A stretch of DNA of 64,000 bases from Hahellaceae bacterium (GCA_024234505.1 JACKOD010000001.1:372001-436000); one strand, 5' to 3'. Counted from the stretch's first letter, positions 16,784 through 26,702 are shown. Numbers and translations: made by a program. Notes: generated by a model not told the origin, from the sequence alone.

Positions 16784-18934
16784 TTATTCGAACAACTTGT
16801 TTTGTTCCGCATGCTCCAGAAGCAGCGTCGGTGGCAAAAATCGCTCACCATATTTATCGGCGAGTGCTTGTGACCTCTGTGCGAACGCTCTTACGCCGTA
16901 TTGATTAACGAATTGAATGGCTCCACCGGTCCAGGCGGAAAAGCCGATACCAAAGATGCTACCTATATTGGCATCTCTCACGGAGGTGAGAACGCCTTCT
17001 TCCAGGCAGCGTAGTGTTTCCAGTGATTGAATAAATAAAACTCTGTCTTGCAAATCCTGAAGGTTGGCGGCCTTTGCAATGTCTGGTTTTACGAAATGTT
17101 GTTGTAATCCTGTCCACAATGCTTTCTTGCCATTGGTTGGATAGTCATAAAAACCACCGCCTGCTGCGCGGCCTTTCCGTCCGAATTCGGAAACCATCCG
17201 GTCAATCACGTTTTCGGCAGGATGGGCGCTCCAGGCTTTTCCTTCCGCATCATAGTCTTTTCGGCTTTGATCTCGAATATGGGTAATTAGCGTCAAACTA
17301 ACTTCGTCACAGAGTGCCAGCGGTCCAACGGGCATTCCGGCAAGCTGCGCCGCATTTTCAATGGATGCGGGGGCGATACCTTCACCCAGCATGGCGATAC
17401 CTTCGTTTACAAAGGTGCCGAAGACGCGCGAAGTAAAGAAGCCCCGGCTATCGTTGACAACAATCGGTGTTTTATTAATTTGAAGCACAAAGTCGAACGC
17501 CTTGGCAAGCGTCTCTGGTGAGGTTTGTTGGCCTTTGATGATTTCAACAAGTGGCATCTTATCCACCGGTGAGAAAAAGTGCAGCCCTACAAACGCGGCC
17601 GCATTTCGACTGGCACTGGCTAGCTGTGTGATGGGAATAGTGGAGGTGTTGGATGCAAAAATGCCACCGTCAGCCAGTTGAGGCTCGGCTTCTTGGGTCA
17701 CCTTTGCTTTGAGTGTGCTGTCTTCGAAAACCGCTTCGATAATCAAATCGCAGTCCTTTAAATCCATCTCATTTGCTGTGGGGTGGATTCTATCCAGGAT
17801 ACTATCCTTTTCGGCTGCCGTTTTCCGGTTGCGGCTGACTTGTCTGGCGAGCAGTTTTTCGGAATAAGCCTTACCTTTTTCGGCACTTTCGAGACTGACA
17901 TCTTTTAGGATGACCGCCATGCCTCGTGTCGCGCAAGCGTAAGCAATACCTGAGCCCATCATACCTGCGCCCAAAATGCCGACTTTATTGGTTTTATGGA
18001 CAGGAATGGATGCCGGGCGACTGGCTCCCTGCTTTATTTCGTTGAGCTGGAACCAGAAAGTACCCATCATATTTTTTGATACTGAGCCAATAACTAGCTG
18101 GGTAAAATATCGAGATTCAATGGTACTGGCGGTATCAAAGTCAACTTGTGCACCTTCGACAGCTGCACACATGATGGCTTCGGGGGCCGGGTAGCAACCT
18201 TTGGTTTTTTCCTTAAGGATGGCAGGCGCGATGGCAAGCATCTGGGCGACCTTGGGAGCGCTGGGCGTACCGCCGGGCATTTTATATTCTTTGCTATCCC
18301 ATGGTTGTTTCATTGTTGGATGGGACAGAATCCAGCTTTTTGCTTGTGTTAATAGTTGTTCTGGGGATTCCACTAACTCGTCAATCAAGCCGGCTTTAAG
18401 CGCATCCGCAGGAGAGACCTTTTTGCCCTCGGTTAAATAGGGAAAGGCTTTTTCAAGGCCCAGCATACGAACCATTCGGGTAATTCCGCCGCCGCCCGGT
18501 AGCAAACCCAGTGTAACTTCTGGCAAACCCAGTTGGATTTTAGGATCATTGATGGCAATACGATGGTGTGTAGCCAGACATATTTCAAAACCGCCACCCA
18601 ATGCGGATCCGTTGATGGCGGCGACAACAGGAATTCCTAACGTTTCAATTTGGCGCATTTGCTGCTTCAGTGATTGAACCATGGCAAAGAAATCTTCTGC
18701 CTGCGCCGGAGTCACGCTAATAAGTTCGTTAAGGTCACCTCCTGCAAAAAAAGTCTTTTTGGCAGAGGCAACAATGATACCTTTTAATTCAGGGGCGTTT
18801 TCGAGTATGCGCTGAGTGGTTGCCCTGAAGGCTTCGCGGAACTCTGCATTCATTGTATTGGCGCTTTGCCCTGGCATATCAATTGTCAGGGTCAGTATCT
18901 TATCTTGATCAATCTCGTAGCGTATTGCTGTCAT
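16784..18934 (-). CDS. fadJ: Fatty oxidation complex alpha subunit FadJ-like
   Basis: Bifunctional enoyl-CoA hydratase/3-hydroxyacyl-CoA dehydrogenase of beta-oxidation. The N-terminal crotonase domain has KTFFAGGDLNEL and GSALGGGFEICLATHHRI. The NAD-binding GAGMMGSGIAYACATRGM is at about residues 315-332, and the dehydrogenase active-site HFFSPVDKMPLVEI follows. I chose ATG 18934 (MTAIRYEIDQDKI), giving 716 residues, close to E. coli FadJ; ATGs at 18952 and 19003 are alternatives. It follows its thiolase partner by about 120 bp. FadB-like naming is possible, but the N-terminus and partner favour FadJ. Confidence 0.88.
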   Translation of the reverse strand: MTAIRYEIDQDKILTLTIDMPGQSANTMNAEFREAFRATTQRILENAPELKGIIVASAKKTFFAGGDLNELISVTPAQAEDFFAMVQSLKQQMRQIETLGIPVVAAINGSALGGGFEICLATHHRIAINDPKIQLGLPEVTLGLLPGGGGITRMVRMLGLEKAFPYLTEGKKVSPADALKAGLIDELVESPEQLLTQAKSWILSHPTMKQPWDSKEYKMPGGTPSAPKVAQMLAIAPAILKEKTKGCYPAPEAIMCAAVEGAQVDFDTASTIESRYFTQLVIGSVSKNMMGTFWFQLNEIKQGASRPASIPVHKTNKVGILGAGMMGSGIAYACATRGMAVILKDVSLESAEKGKAYSEKLLARQVSRNRKTAAEKDSILDRIHPTANEMDLKDCDLIIEAVFEDSTLKAKVTQEAEPQLADGGIFASNTSTIPITQLASASRNAAAFVGLHFFSPVDKMPLVEIIKGQQTSPETLAKAFDFVLQINKTPIVVNDSRGFFTSRVFGTFVNEGIAMLGEGIAPASIENAAQLAGMPVGPLALCDEVSLTLITHIRDQSRKDYDAEGKAWSAHPAENVIDRMVSEFGRKGRAAGGGFYDYPTNGKKALWTGLQQHFVKPDIAKAANLQDLQDRVLFIQSLETLRCLEEGVLTSVRDANIGSIFGIGFSAWTGGAIQFVNQYGVRAFAQRSQALADKYGERFLPPTLLLEHAEQNKLFE

Positions 18935-19054
18935 GTTTTGCTCGCTTGCCATATAGAGTCTGGCTTTTCTTAATGTGAATACGGTGGGTGTATCTTTATC
19001 CATGCCGCGCTGTGTGATTCTTACCTTGTTCAGCGGTAAATCAGCAGCTGGCCG

Positions 19055-20266
19055 TTAGATACGCTCAATAATGGTGGCAATACCCATCCCTCCGCCCACG
19101 CACAAGGTCGCCAGGCCGTAGCGCAAGTGCCGGCGTTCCAACTCATCGAGTAATGTGCCCAGAATCATGGCACCGGTGGCGCCCAGAGGGTGACCCAGTG
19201 CGATGGCGCCACCGTTCACATTGACTTTTTCATCGGGTATATTCAGTTCTCGCTGGAATTTCATCACAACAGAAGCAAATGCTTCGTTAACTTCAAACAG
19301 GTCAATCTCCGACGCCTTAAGGCCCGCTTTTGCCAGTGCTTTTCGTGCGGCGGGCGCAGGACCTGTGAGCATGATAGTTGGGTCGGTGCTGGTCACGGCG
19401 GTGGCAATAATTCTTGCTCGAGGCTTTATCCCCTGCTTGTTTCCTGCGGCTTCATTACCCACTAAAACAACCGCAGCACCATCTACAATGCCAGAGGAGT
19501 TGCCGGGGGTATGCACATGATTAATGCGTTCTACCGCGTGATATTTTTTTCTGGCCACGCCATCAAAACCCATTTCACCCATCATCTGGAAAGAGGGCTT
19601 TAGTGACCCTAGTGCTTCCAGTGTTGTATCGGGTCGAATAAACTCGTCTTCCGCCAAAACAATGACTCCATTTTGATCCCGCACAGGAACAATGGATTGT
19701 TTGAAGTAACCTTGCATTTGGGCATGATGGGCTTTGCGTTGCGAATTTAAGGCAAAGGTATCTATCTCTGTGCGATTAAATCCCTCCAGCGTCGCAATCA
19801 GGTCGGCGCCGATACCTTGGGGCATGAAGCCGGTCTTCAGATTGGTTGCGGGGTCCATTGCCCATGCACCACCATCAGATCCCATAGGAATCCTTGACAT
19901 GGATTCAACGCCTCCGGCGACCACGAGGTCTTCCCATCCTGATCGGACTTTCATCGCCGCCATGTTGACCGCTTCAAGACCGGATGCGCAAAAGCGGTTC
20001 AGGGTAACGCCGGCGACGGATTCATCCCATCCGGCGGTGAGCGTGGCGGTTTTAGCAATGTCTGCACCTTGATCACCCACAGCAGTGACGCACCCTAAGA
20101 CTACGTCATCAACTAACGCCGTGTTCAGGTTGTGTTTACTCTGTAATTCGGTGAGCAGGCCGGTGATGAGGTCGATCGGTTTTATGCCATAAAGTGAACC
20201 GTCTTTTTTACCTTTACCTCGGGGGGTACGAATTGCGTCGAAAATATAAGCCTGGTCTGTCATCAC
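19055..20266 (-). CDS. fadI: Acetyl-CoA C-acetyltransferase, FadI/FadA-type thiolase
   Basis: Thiolase that releases acetyl-CoA at the end of each beta-oxidation round, pairing with the downstream hydratase/dehydrogenase. It is 403 residues. The nucleophilic Cys is in LNRFCASGLEAV, the family signature is GGVESMSRIPMG, the catalytic His is in GGAIALGHPLGATGA and the second Cys in TLCVGGGMG. It is first in a two-gene operon. Upstream lie a 14-bp palindrome and an imperfect inverted repeat gagagcac/gtgttctc (20293-20319). A role in PHB precursor supply is also possible, since thiolases work in both directions. Confidence 0.87.
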   Translation of the reverse strand: MMTDQAYIFDAIRTPRGKGKKDGSLYGIKPIDLITGLLTELQSKHNLNTALVDDVVLGCVTAVGDQGADIAKTATLTAGWDESVAGVTLNRFCASGLEAVNMAAMKVRSGWEDLVVAGGVESMSRIPMGSDGGAWAMDPATNLKTGFMPQGIGADLIATLEGFNRTEIDTFALNSQRKAHHAQMQGYFKQSIVPVRDQNGVIVLAEDEFIRPDTTLEALGSLKPSFQMMGEMGFDGVARKKYHAVERINHVHTPGNSSGIVDGAAVVLVGNEAAGNKQGIKPRARIIATAVTSTDPTIMLTGPAPAARKALAKAGLKASEIDLFEVNEAFASVVMKFQRELNIPDEKVNVNGGAIALGHPLGATGAMILGTLLDELERRHLRYGLATLCVGGGMGIATIIERI

Positions 20267-20342
20267 GGGATACCGTTTTATTTACGAATGGAGAGAGCAC
20301 AACGTTAACTGGTGTTCTCATGATAGCCGGGCGCTTACGCGT

Positions 20343-20356
20343 TAGGGGAACCCCTA
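20343..20356. promoter_or_regulatory. Palindrome upstream of fadIJ, possible operator
   Basis: The sequence taggggaaccccta has perfect 6-bp arms around aa, 77 bp before the fadI ATG. Its position fits an operator or activator site for fadIJ. The arms contain GGGGA, which recalls MalT-type boxes, and a MalT-like regulator is encoded next door; that link is inference only. Confidence 0.45.
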
Positions 20357-20578
20357 CGACACGGTGCAGTTAAATAGAACCTGGCCTTGCCTTCAAAGGT
20401 AGTTCATGGAAGAGTTTTTCAAAATGGCAAGCCGTTTCAAAAGGATTGACCAAATCGAGCACGAGGATAGACAAATGATTTTTGGCATTAAGTAGAGGGG
20501 GGCGAATAAACTCGAACGATGACTACCGAGCGGTACATTTGGAGTAAAAAATAGAACCGGGAGGATTTTGGTACAAAT

Positions 20579-20620
20579 AAAAAAACGATGACATGATGCC
20601 GAACCTTGATCATGTCATCG
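20579..20620 (-). terminator. Rho-independent terminator of the LuxR/MalT-like gene
   Basis: Perfect 12-bp arms cgatgacatgat (20586-20597) and atcatgtcatcg (20609-20620) are followed on the minus strand by seven U. It lies about 190 bp past the stop of the 20806-23544 gene and insulates it from fadI. Confidence 0.88.
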
Positions 20621-20805
20621 CTATATAAGGTGGGCCAGAAAAGTGCCCGAATTTGAAAAGGTGCTGGAGATAAAGGCCTGAGTTTTATGTCCGAAACATC
20701 TTTACTTGCGATAGAGCTAGTCTAGGAGCAAGGGGGGCGTAGTTGAATCGTCCGAAAGGCTTACTGCGAACCGGATTGAAATGCCATTGTGAAGCGCGTC
20801 ACAAT

Positions 20806-23544
20806 TTATTTGATGATTTCCATGTCTCTTGCTTTGGCTAACGCTTCAGTACGACTCTTGGCGCCAATTTTTCCATACAGGTTTCTGATGTGAGCCTTGA
20901 CGGTAGCGGGTGATAACCCCAGTTTTTGGGCAATTTCCTTGTTGGCTAAGCCGTGATTAATTAGTTCGAGAACTTCCAGCTCGCGCTGGCTGATGGGTTC
21001 GAGTAATTCGGGGGCCGTAATTTTTCCGGGGGTTACTAACGGTGTACGTATCGTGAAGCTTTCATTCAGTTGCGATTTGCCTAACGAAATATCCAGAAGC
21101 TCTTCGAGTTTGTGCTGAAATACTTCGCTGATTTCGCCAATATCAGCGTATTTCAGACACTCTTTGATCAGGGGGAGTTCTTCAGTAAAAATGCCGTACA
21201 GCTTGTCGTTGTCAGCCAGCTCTAGCGCCTCGGTAATATTTGAGCAGGAGAGTTCGTTCTCACCGGTTAAAAGCCGGGCCATGGATAAGCAACTCAGAGC
21301 TTCTGTTAAATTTCGCAAATGCTCTGCGTCACGACAGGCTGAAATGGTTGCCTGGAGCCTGTCCGCAGCTTCGGCACCTTTACCCGTGCAAATAAGCACC
21401 CTGGCGGCGGTAATTTGATTCTGTTCCCTGTTTAGCGGGCTTGTTGCAAAATCCTGCTTGTCCAGCTGCTTTAACCAGTGCTGCGCTTTCTCCAGTTCGC
21501 CACAGGAGAGATAACAACGAGCACGCAGTGCACCAAGTGGCGGAGGATCAAATAATATCGTATCTCTTTTGTGATCAAACACGTTGATCGCATCGTCGAG
21601 ATAGTCGATTGCATTCTTAAAGTCCTGCTGTGCAAAGGCAAGATGTGCTCGAACATATTGAATCATAATATGCTGTCCAGCCTCCGTGCCTTTTTCGAGG
21701 TGCTTCAACAGCGGATTCACATAGGACTGACTGACGGTAAGCTCCAATCGCTCACGAAAAACTTCGGCTAATGCGGTATTTTGCCAGCATGAAACCAGTC
21801 GGGGCTGTTCTGGATCGAGATAGTAGCTATCAATCCATTGTTGCGATGTAATGCAGGTTTCGCGTGCGAAGTCTATTTCGTTCTGTTGAAGCAGCACCCA
21901 ACCTAACAAACCGGTACTCGAAAGCACGGTAGGGTGCTTTTTTTCAAGCTTTCCATACTCAATGGCAGACAGCAAAGCTGATTTGGCTGATTTTAGATCG
22001 CCTTTCATGAAGCAATCCATGCCGATGCCGTAATAGGTGACAGATTTGAGTGGCATATTAGAGTGATCAAGCTCTTTCAATACCCTTTCAGACAAAGCGC
22101 CCGCACTTTGGAGATCACTTTTTAGTCGGGCAAGATATGAGCGAATCAGTGATATTTCTGAGTGTAGTGCGAGCGCACCAGCGGCATCCGGATGTGAATC
22201 GGCAACTCGGCGATCCAGTAAGTCTTCCAGACGATTCAGTAACGGATGAATAACATCCAGCTTATTGCTAAAGAATAGTGCCCACACCTGAAGCATGAGC
22301 AAGCGTGGCGTGTTGTCCAGCATTTCATCCGGAAGGTGTGCCACCCAGCTTAATACCTGAAGATTGTAGCCTTTGTGAATCAGCGTATTGCCGTGCGTCT
22401 TGAGCACCTCTCCAAGCCAGGCCCAATCTGCTAATTGAATCAGCTGAGTAATGGCCTCTTGAAACTGATCGTGAGCCATAAACCATTCAACCGCTCGACG
22501 CTGGAGTTGTCGTACGCGCTGGGGATTTTGCTGTCGAAGGCGAAGATGAAGAGATTCCCGAAACAAATCGTGATATCGATACCAGGAATGTGTCGTGTCC
22601 AGTGGAATCAGAAATAGATTGCGTTGTTCGAGCGAATCCAGAAATTGCTGGCTGTCGGTCTTTTCTCTTATGTAGTCGCAAATATCACTACTGATTCGTA
22701 AGAGGCACGAGGAGTCCAGAAGGAACGTTTGTAAATCTTCCGACTGCTGTTCCAGTATTTCCGACAAAACGTAGTCGTTTATCAGTTTGTCTTCGCCTGA
22801 CAGCGGCTTGATATAATTTGTCGCTCCGGAAGTTACCGTTTGCACAGACATGGCGGCAAGCTGCATCGCTGCGACCCATCCTTCCGTTTTTTCCCGGATT
22901 TTCTGGATTTCCTCTTCTGTCAGATTGAGGTCCAGATAATATCGAAAGAACTTGTCGCACTCATCTTCATTAAAAGAAAGATCAGTCGCGTGAATTTCGT
23001 CAACCCAGTTTTTCACTCGCCAACGCGCAATAGGTAACGCAGGCTCAATTCGTGACGTAATAACAATTTGAAAACCGGGGGGCAGAAAGTCAATCAAATA
23101 GGCAAGTTGTCGATGAATCGCCGGGTCTTTGACGACATGAAAATCATCAAGAATCAGATTGAGAGGCTCCGATTGTTCACAAACAATCGCATGAAGTTCA
23201 TTCACGATTGCGGTAACGACAGCATCGAAAGGTAAATCATCCACCTTCTTTAAAAGCTGGTTTGCTTCTGTACCAAATTGAGGATGACGTTGCTGAATTG
23301 CGCCAATGACATATTGCCAGAAACGAAGCGGTTGGTTGTCAGAATCGTCCAGGGACAGCCAGCAGTAGTTCTTTTCGAACTTATGTAGCCACTGAGAGAC
23401 CAGGGTTGTTTTTCCGTAACCGGCAGGCGCTGTTAGTAGAACAATTTTTCGTCCCATTCGGGGCATCAGCCGTTTAAGCAAGCGACTACGCTCAACTGAT
23501 CGCGCATTTGATGCAGGGGCAAGAAATTTAGTCTTTAACAGCAT
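20806..23544 (-). CDS. LuxR-family transcriptional activator, MalT-like STAND ATPase
   Basis: A 912-residue signal-transduction ATPase regulator. The N-terminal NTPase has Walker A in APAGYGKTTLVSQW (about residues 39-52) and Walker B in LNLILDDFH. A winged region and a long TPR-like helical sensor domain follow (residues ~330-800). At the C-terminus is a LuxR helix-turn-helix (SQRELEVLELINHGLANKEIA, SPATVKAHIRNLY). Such proteins oligomerise on inducer and ATP binding; relatives include MalT and the alkane regulator AlkS. The neighbour fadIJ suggests a lipid-related signal, but no ligand can be read from sequence. Confidence 0.88.
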   Translation of the reverse strand: MLLKTKFLAPASNARSVERSRLLKRLMPRMGRKIVLLTAPAGYGKTTLVSQWLHKFEKNYCWLSLDDSDNQPLRFWQYVIGAIQQRHPQFGTEANQLLKKVDDLPFDAVVTAIVNELHAIVCEQSEPLNLILDDFHVVKDPAIHRQLAYLIDFLPPGFQIVITSRIEPALPIARWRVKNWVDEIHATDLSFNEDECDKFFRYYLDLNLTEEEIQKIREKTEGWVAAMQLAAMSVQTVTSGATNYIKPLSGEDKLINDYVLSEILEQQSEDLQTFLLDSSCLLRISSDICDYIREKTDSQQFLDSLEQRNLFLIPLDTTHSWYRYHDLFRESLHLRLRQQNPQRVRQLQRRAVEWFMAHDQFQEAITQLIQLADWAWLGEVLKTHGNTLIHKGYNLQVLSWVAHLPDEMLDNTPRLLMLQVWALFFSNKLDVIHPLLNRLEDLLDRRVADSHPDAAGALALHSEISLIRSYLARLKSDLQSAGALSERVLKELDHSNMPLKSVTYYGIGMDCFMKGDLKSAKSALLSAIEYGKLEKKHPTVLSSTGLLGWVLLQQNEIDFARETCITSQQWIDSYYLDPEQPRLVSCWQNTALAEVFRERLELTVSQSYVNPLLKHLEKGTEAGQHIMIQYVRAHLAFAQQDFKNAIDYLDDAINVFDHKRDTILFDPPPLGALRARCYLSCGELEKAQHWLKQLDKQDFATSPLNREQNQITAARVLICTGKGAEAADRLQATISACRDAEHLRNLTEALSCLSMARLLTGENELSCSNITEALELADNDKLYGIFTEELPLIKECLKYADIGEISEVFQHKLEELLDISLGKSQLNESFTIRTPLVTPGKITAPELLEPISQRELEVLELINHGLANKEIAQKLGLSPATVKAHIRNLYGKIGAKSRTEALAKARDMEIIK

Positions 23545-23744
23545 GATTAGGCTTCGTATCCTGTGCCATGAAGGCGTGAGCCTGAATGAATTGCCAATAC
23601 CGATAAGTATAGCTAGCGCGAATTTTCCGTTATTTGCACATTATGTCAAGAATTTACCAAGATTAAGTCCGTTTATACTCAAGAAGACGTGAAATTTGGA
23701 TCTGTTGTTGGACTGGTAAGTAGGGTGTGGTGCAACGTTAGCTC

Positions 23745-24533
23745 TCAGAAAAAGGCATATTTAATACCAATAGCACAAAGAATGCTGGCGAGTGTTGATT
23801 GCAAAATCCGTTCAGGAAGCTTTTTAGCGACCATGGTTCCAAAGTGAATGGCAGGCAAAGAGCCCATGAGCAGCGCGCCCAGTAAATAGAAATCAACATT
23901 ACCCAGAGTGAAGTGCCCGAATCCGGCGATCATAGTGAGGGGGACGGCATGGGCAATATCTGTACCTATAACCTTCATCGAACTCAAGCCAGGGTAAAGC
24001 ATCAACAGTACTGCGGCCCCAAAGGCTCCCGCACCAACAGATGACAACGTGACACAAATGCCGAGCAATACGCCCATGAGTACGGTCAATGTATTTCGAT
24101 GTTTCACCAGAAAGCTATTCGAGGGTGAGTGCTGTTGACGTGTACGCTGTAACCGACCCTTAAAAAGAAGGACAGCAGATGTAAGTATCAGCATGACCCC
24201 TAAGGTGCTAAGCAACACGTGTTTATATGACTCAGGGTCACCAAACAGGTATTTAAGCGCAAAAACAGTCATCAGTGATGCGGGTAAGCTGCCAGCGGCG
24301 AGGCGCAGTACCACAGGCCATTCAATTGTGCCGTGTTTATGGTGTGCAATAACGCCACTTGATTTGGTGATCGAGGCATACATTAAGTCGGTACCGATGG
24401 CGATATGTGTCGGGAACCCGAACATCAACAGCAGAGGCGTCATTAGCGAGCCGCCACCGACACCGGTAACACCAACGGCGAAGCCAACGCCTGCTCCGGC
24501 GGCTATATATTGGAGTACATCAAGTATTTCCAT
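23745..24533 (-). CDS. TauE/SafE (TSUP) family permease
   Basis: A 262-residue membrane protein with about eight hydrophobic helices. The family glycine motif is near the N-terminus (GFAVGVTGVGGGSLMTPLLL), and a second-half repeat (LSSVGAGAFGAAVLLMLYPGL) reflects internal duplication. Members move sulfite, sulfonates, sulfur compounds or organic acids. It is divergent from cysB, with shared intergenic repeats, and near cysH, so sulfur-compound transport under CysB control is a reasonable inference; the substrate and direction are unknown. Confidence 0.85.
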   Translation of the reverse strand: MEILDVLQYIAAGAGVGFAVGVTGVGGGSLMTPLLLMFGFPTHIAIGTDLMYASITKSSGVIAHHKHGTIEWPVVLRLAAGSLPASLMTVFALKYLFGDPESYKHVLLSTLGVMLILTSAVLLFKGRLQRTRQQHSPSNSFLVKHRNTLTVLMGVLLGICVTLSSVGAGAFGAAVLLMLYPGLSSMKVIGTDIAHAVPLTMIAGFGHFTLGNVDFYLLGALLMGSLPAIHFGTMVAKKLPERILQSTLASILCAIGIKYAFF

Positions 24534-24601
24534 ATTTTTGGTCTACACTACCTTAGTAATGAGAATGGCTATCGAATCATGCCACTCTAACGATAATTTG
24601 C

Positions 24602-24643
24602 TATTCTTAAAAAGAATATTTACTTATATTTTTATTCTTTTTT
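24602..24643. promoter_or_regulatory. Alternating half-sites in the TSUP-cysB divergent region
   Basis: Three 7-base half-sites alternate in orientation: tattctt (24602-24608), aagaata (24612-24618), and tattctt (24633-24639). The outer arms aaaaagaata (24609-24618) and tattcttttt (24633-24642) are a perfect 10-bp inverted repeat. The block is 32 bp before the cysB ATG and 69 bp before the permease start. LysR-type regulators often autoregulate from such divergent regions, so CysB is the obvious candidate. Confidence 0.5.
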
Positions 24644-24674
24644 AGGCGTAATTTTGGGGCAAAGGGGAAGCGGA

Positions 24675-25652
24675 ATGAAGCTACAGCAGTTGCGTTATAT
24701 CTGGGAAGTGGCTCACCACGATTTAAACGTCTCCGCGACCGCTCAAAGTCTTTACACCTCGCAGCCAGGTATTAGTAAACAAATACGGCTGCTTGAAGAT
24801 GAGTTGGGGGTGGAAGTATTTTCCAGAAGCGGTAAGCATCTGACCAGAGTTACGCCCGCAGGTGAAGTTATCATAAAGGTCGCCGGGGAAGTGCTACGCA
24901 AGGTAGAAGGCATTAAGCAGATTGCCCAAGAGTTTCGCAACGAAAGAAAAGGCGATTTGGCAATCGCAACAACCCACACCCAGGCCCGTTATGTACTGCC
25001 GGGGGTGATCAAGCATTTTATGGATTCCTACCCCGAGGTTTCTCTGCATATGCATCAGGGGACACCGATGCAAATCGCAGAAATGGCTTCCAATGGCACC
25101 GTTGATTTTGCGATCGCCACGGAGGCAATGGAGCATTTTTCAGACTTGATAATGATGCCTTGTTATCGTTGGAATCGTTGTATCGTCGTACCTAAGAATC
25201 ATCCACTGACAAAGCTGAAAGTTCTTACGCTGGAGGATGTGGCCCAGTTTCCCTTGGTAACTTATGTCTTTGGTTTTACCGGGCGATCCAAGCTGGACGA
25301 GGCCTTTGCTGAAAAAGGCTTGAATCCAAATGTGGTATTTACTGCGGCAGATGCCGATGTCATAAAAACCTACGTCAGGTTGGGGTTGGGTGTCGGTATC
25401 ATTGCAACAATGGCTTACAGTGACGTGTCGGATAATGATTTGGTGCGCCTGGATGCGAGTGGCTTGTTTAAGCCGAGCACGACCAAAATCGGATTTCGTA
25501 AAGGCACGTTCTTAAGAGGTTATATGTATGATTTTATGCAGCGTTTTGCGCCTCATTTGACTCGTGAGCTGGTGGACGAAGCCTATAGTCTGCATGCCAA
25601 TAAAACGGATCTGGATGATTTGTTCAAAGATATTGAGCTGCCTGTCTATTAG
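24675..25652 (+). CDS. cysB: LysR-family cysteine regulon activator CysB
   Basis: Activator of sulfate assimilation genes; N-acetylserine is the usual inducer. The product is 325 residues from ATG 24675 (MKLQQLRYIWEVAHHDLN), preceded by a ggggaag ribosome site; a longer frame begins at 24654. The N-terminal winged HTH (SATAQSLYTSQPGISKQIRLLEDELGVEVF) matches CysB closely. The effector domain includes the TTHTQARYVLP segment with the ligand-contacting Thr. Adjacent cysH and the TSUP permease support the role. Confidence 0.95.
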   Translation: MKLQQLRYIWEVAHHDLNVSATAQSLYTSQPGISKQIRLLEDELGVEVFSRSGKHLTRVTPAGEVIIKVAGEVLRKVEGIKQIAQEFRNERKGDLAIATTHTQARYVLPGVIKHFMDSYPEVSLHMHQGTPMQIAEMASNGTVDFAIATEAMEHFSDLIMMPCYRWNRCIVVPKNHPLTKLKVLTLEDVAQFPLVTYVFGFTGRSKLDEAFAEKGLNPNVVFTAADADVIKTYVRLGLGVGIIATMAYSDVSDNDLVRLDASGLFKPSTTKIGFRKGTFLRGYMYDFMQRFAPHLTRELVDEAYSLHANKTDLDDLFKDIELPVY

Positions 25653-25707
25653 TAGTTAGTAGAGCGCGTCGGCAGTTGTTGTAGTCAGGGGTAGCGTTGC
25701 TAGTGCT

Positions 25708-25740
25708 AAAAAATGAGAATGGAGTTGTCCATTCTCATTT
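25708..25740. terminator. Bidirectional terminator between cysB and cysH
   Basis: A perfect 13-bp stem (aaatgagaatgga, 25711-25723, with tccattctcattt, 25728-25740) has loop gttg. A six-A run at 25708-25713 gives the U-tract for cysH on the minus strand; the plus strand continues into a T-rich stretch for cysB. Confidence 0.9.
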
Positions 25741-25747
25741 ATATCAT

Positions 25748-26470
25748 TTATTTTTTTATATTCGCCGAGTGCAGCCCGCACTCCTTATGCGTTGCTTCTT
25801 CCCACCACCAACGACCTTCCCGTTCATGCTGATTAGGCAGTACGGCACGAGTACAAGGCTCACAACCGATACTGATAAAACCTTTTTCGTGAAGTTCGTT
25901 GTACGGTACTTCTGCCATACGGATGTAATCCCATACTTCTTTGGATGTCCAGTTGGCTAAAGGGTTAAACTTGATCAGGGTTCTTTCTGGTGTGGAGTTT
26001 CCTGCGTCAACCTGAATCACAGGAACATCGCTTCTTGTCCCAGGGCTTTGATCTTTACGTTGACCGGTAATCCACGCATCCAGTGTGGCGAGCTTTCGCT
26101 TCAAGGGTTTAACCTTCCGAATGCCGCAGCATTCTGAATGACCATCTTTATAAAAGCTAAAAAGACCTTTTGTGCGGGTGAATTCTTCAAGTTCCTTAGA
26201 ATCGGGAGCTAAAAAATCAATGCTGAGACCGTAGTGCTCGCGAACTTTGTCAAGGAAGCGATAAGTTTCGGGGTGAAGGCGTCCGGTATCAAGAGAGAAT
26301 ACATTTAACTCTTTGGTTAGGGACTTTGCCATTTCGATAAGCACGACATCTTCGGCACCGCTAAATGAAATTGCAATATTATCAAAATGAGCAAAGGCAA
26401 ACTTGAGAATTTCTCGAGGTGACTTGGTGGCCAGCTCTTCGTTGAGTTTATCAATTTCTTGTAAATTCAT
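25748..26470 (-). CDS. cysH: Assimilatory APS/PAPS reductase CysH
   Basis: Thioredoxin-dependent reductase that turns adenylyl-sulfate into sulfite. It is 240 residues from ATG 26470 (MNLQEIDKLNEELATKS), although the frame stays open to 26656. The PP-loop-like ISFSGAEDVVL and SLDTGRLHPETY are present. Cysteine pairs ECCGIRK and GCEPC show the [4Fe-4S] cluster of the APS-reductase subtype, and the catalytic ECGLH is at the C-terminus. APS rather than PAPS is therefore the likely substrate. Convergent with cysB. Confidence 0.94.
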   Translation of the reverse strand: MNLQEIDKLNEELATKSPREILKFAFAHFDNIAISFSGAEDVVLIEMAKSLTKELNVFSLDTGRLHPETYRFLDKVREHYGLSIDFLAPDSKELEEFTRTKGLFSFYKDGHSECCGIRKVKPLKRKLATLDAWITGQRKDQSPGTRSDVPVIQVDAGNSTPERTLIKFNPLANWTSKEVWDYIRMAEVPYNELHEKGFISIGCEPCTRAVLPNQHEREGRWWWEEATHKECGLHSANIKK

Positions 26471-26702
26471 TGATTTTGTAATCCTGCAGGGAGTAATGAG
26501 TAGGACGTTACCAGAAAAACATAGGTTATATAAAGCGCGCCCTAAGTAAAATTTTGAGCCTGGGGTGACTATGGATAGCTTAATTTTAACGAAAAAATGT
26601 GAACTCTGCGCGGTTCGCTTTGCCCAAAGTGGCAAGGCTCTATTATAATCCCGCACAATTTTTCAGAAACCCGCTCAAACAAAACATCATCGGGAGTATA
26701 TT

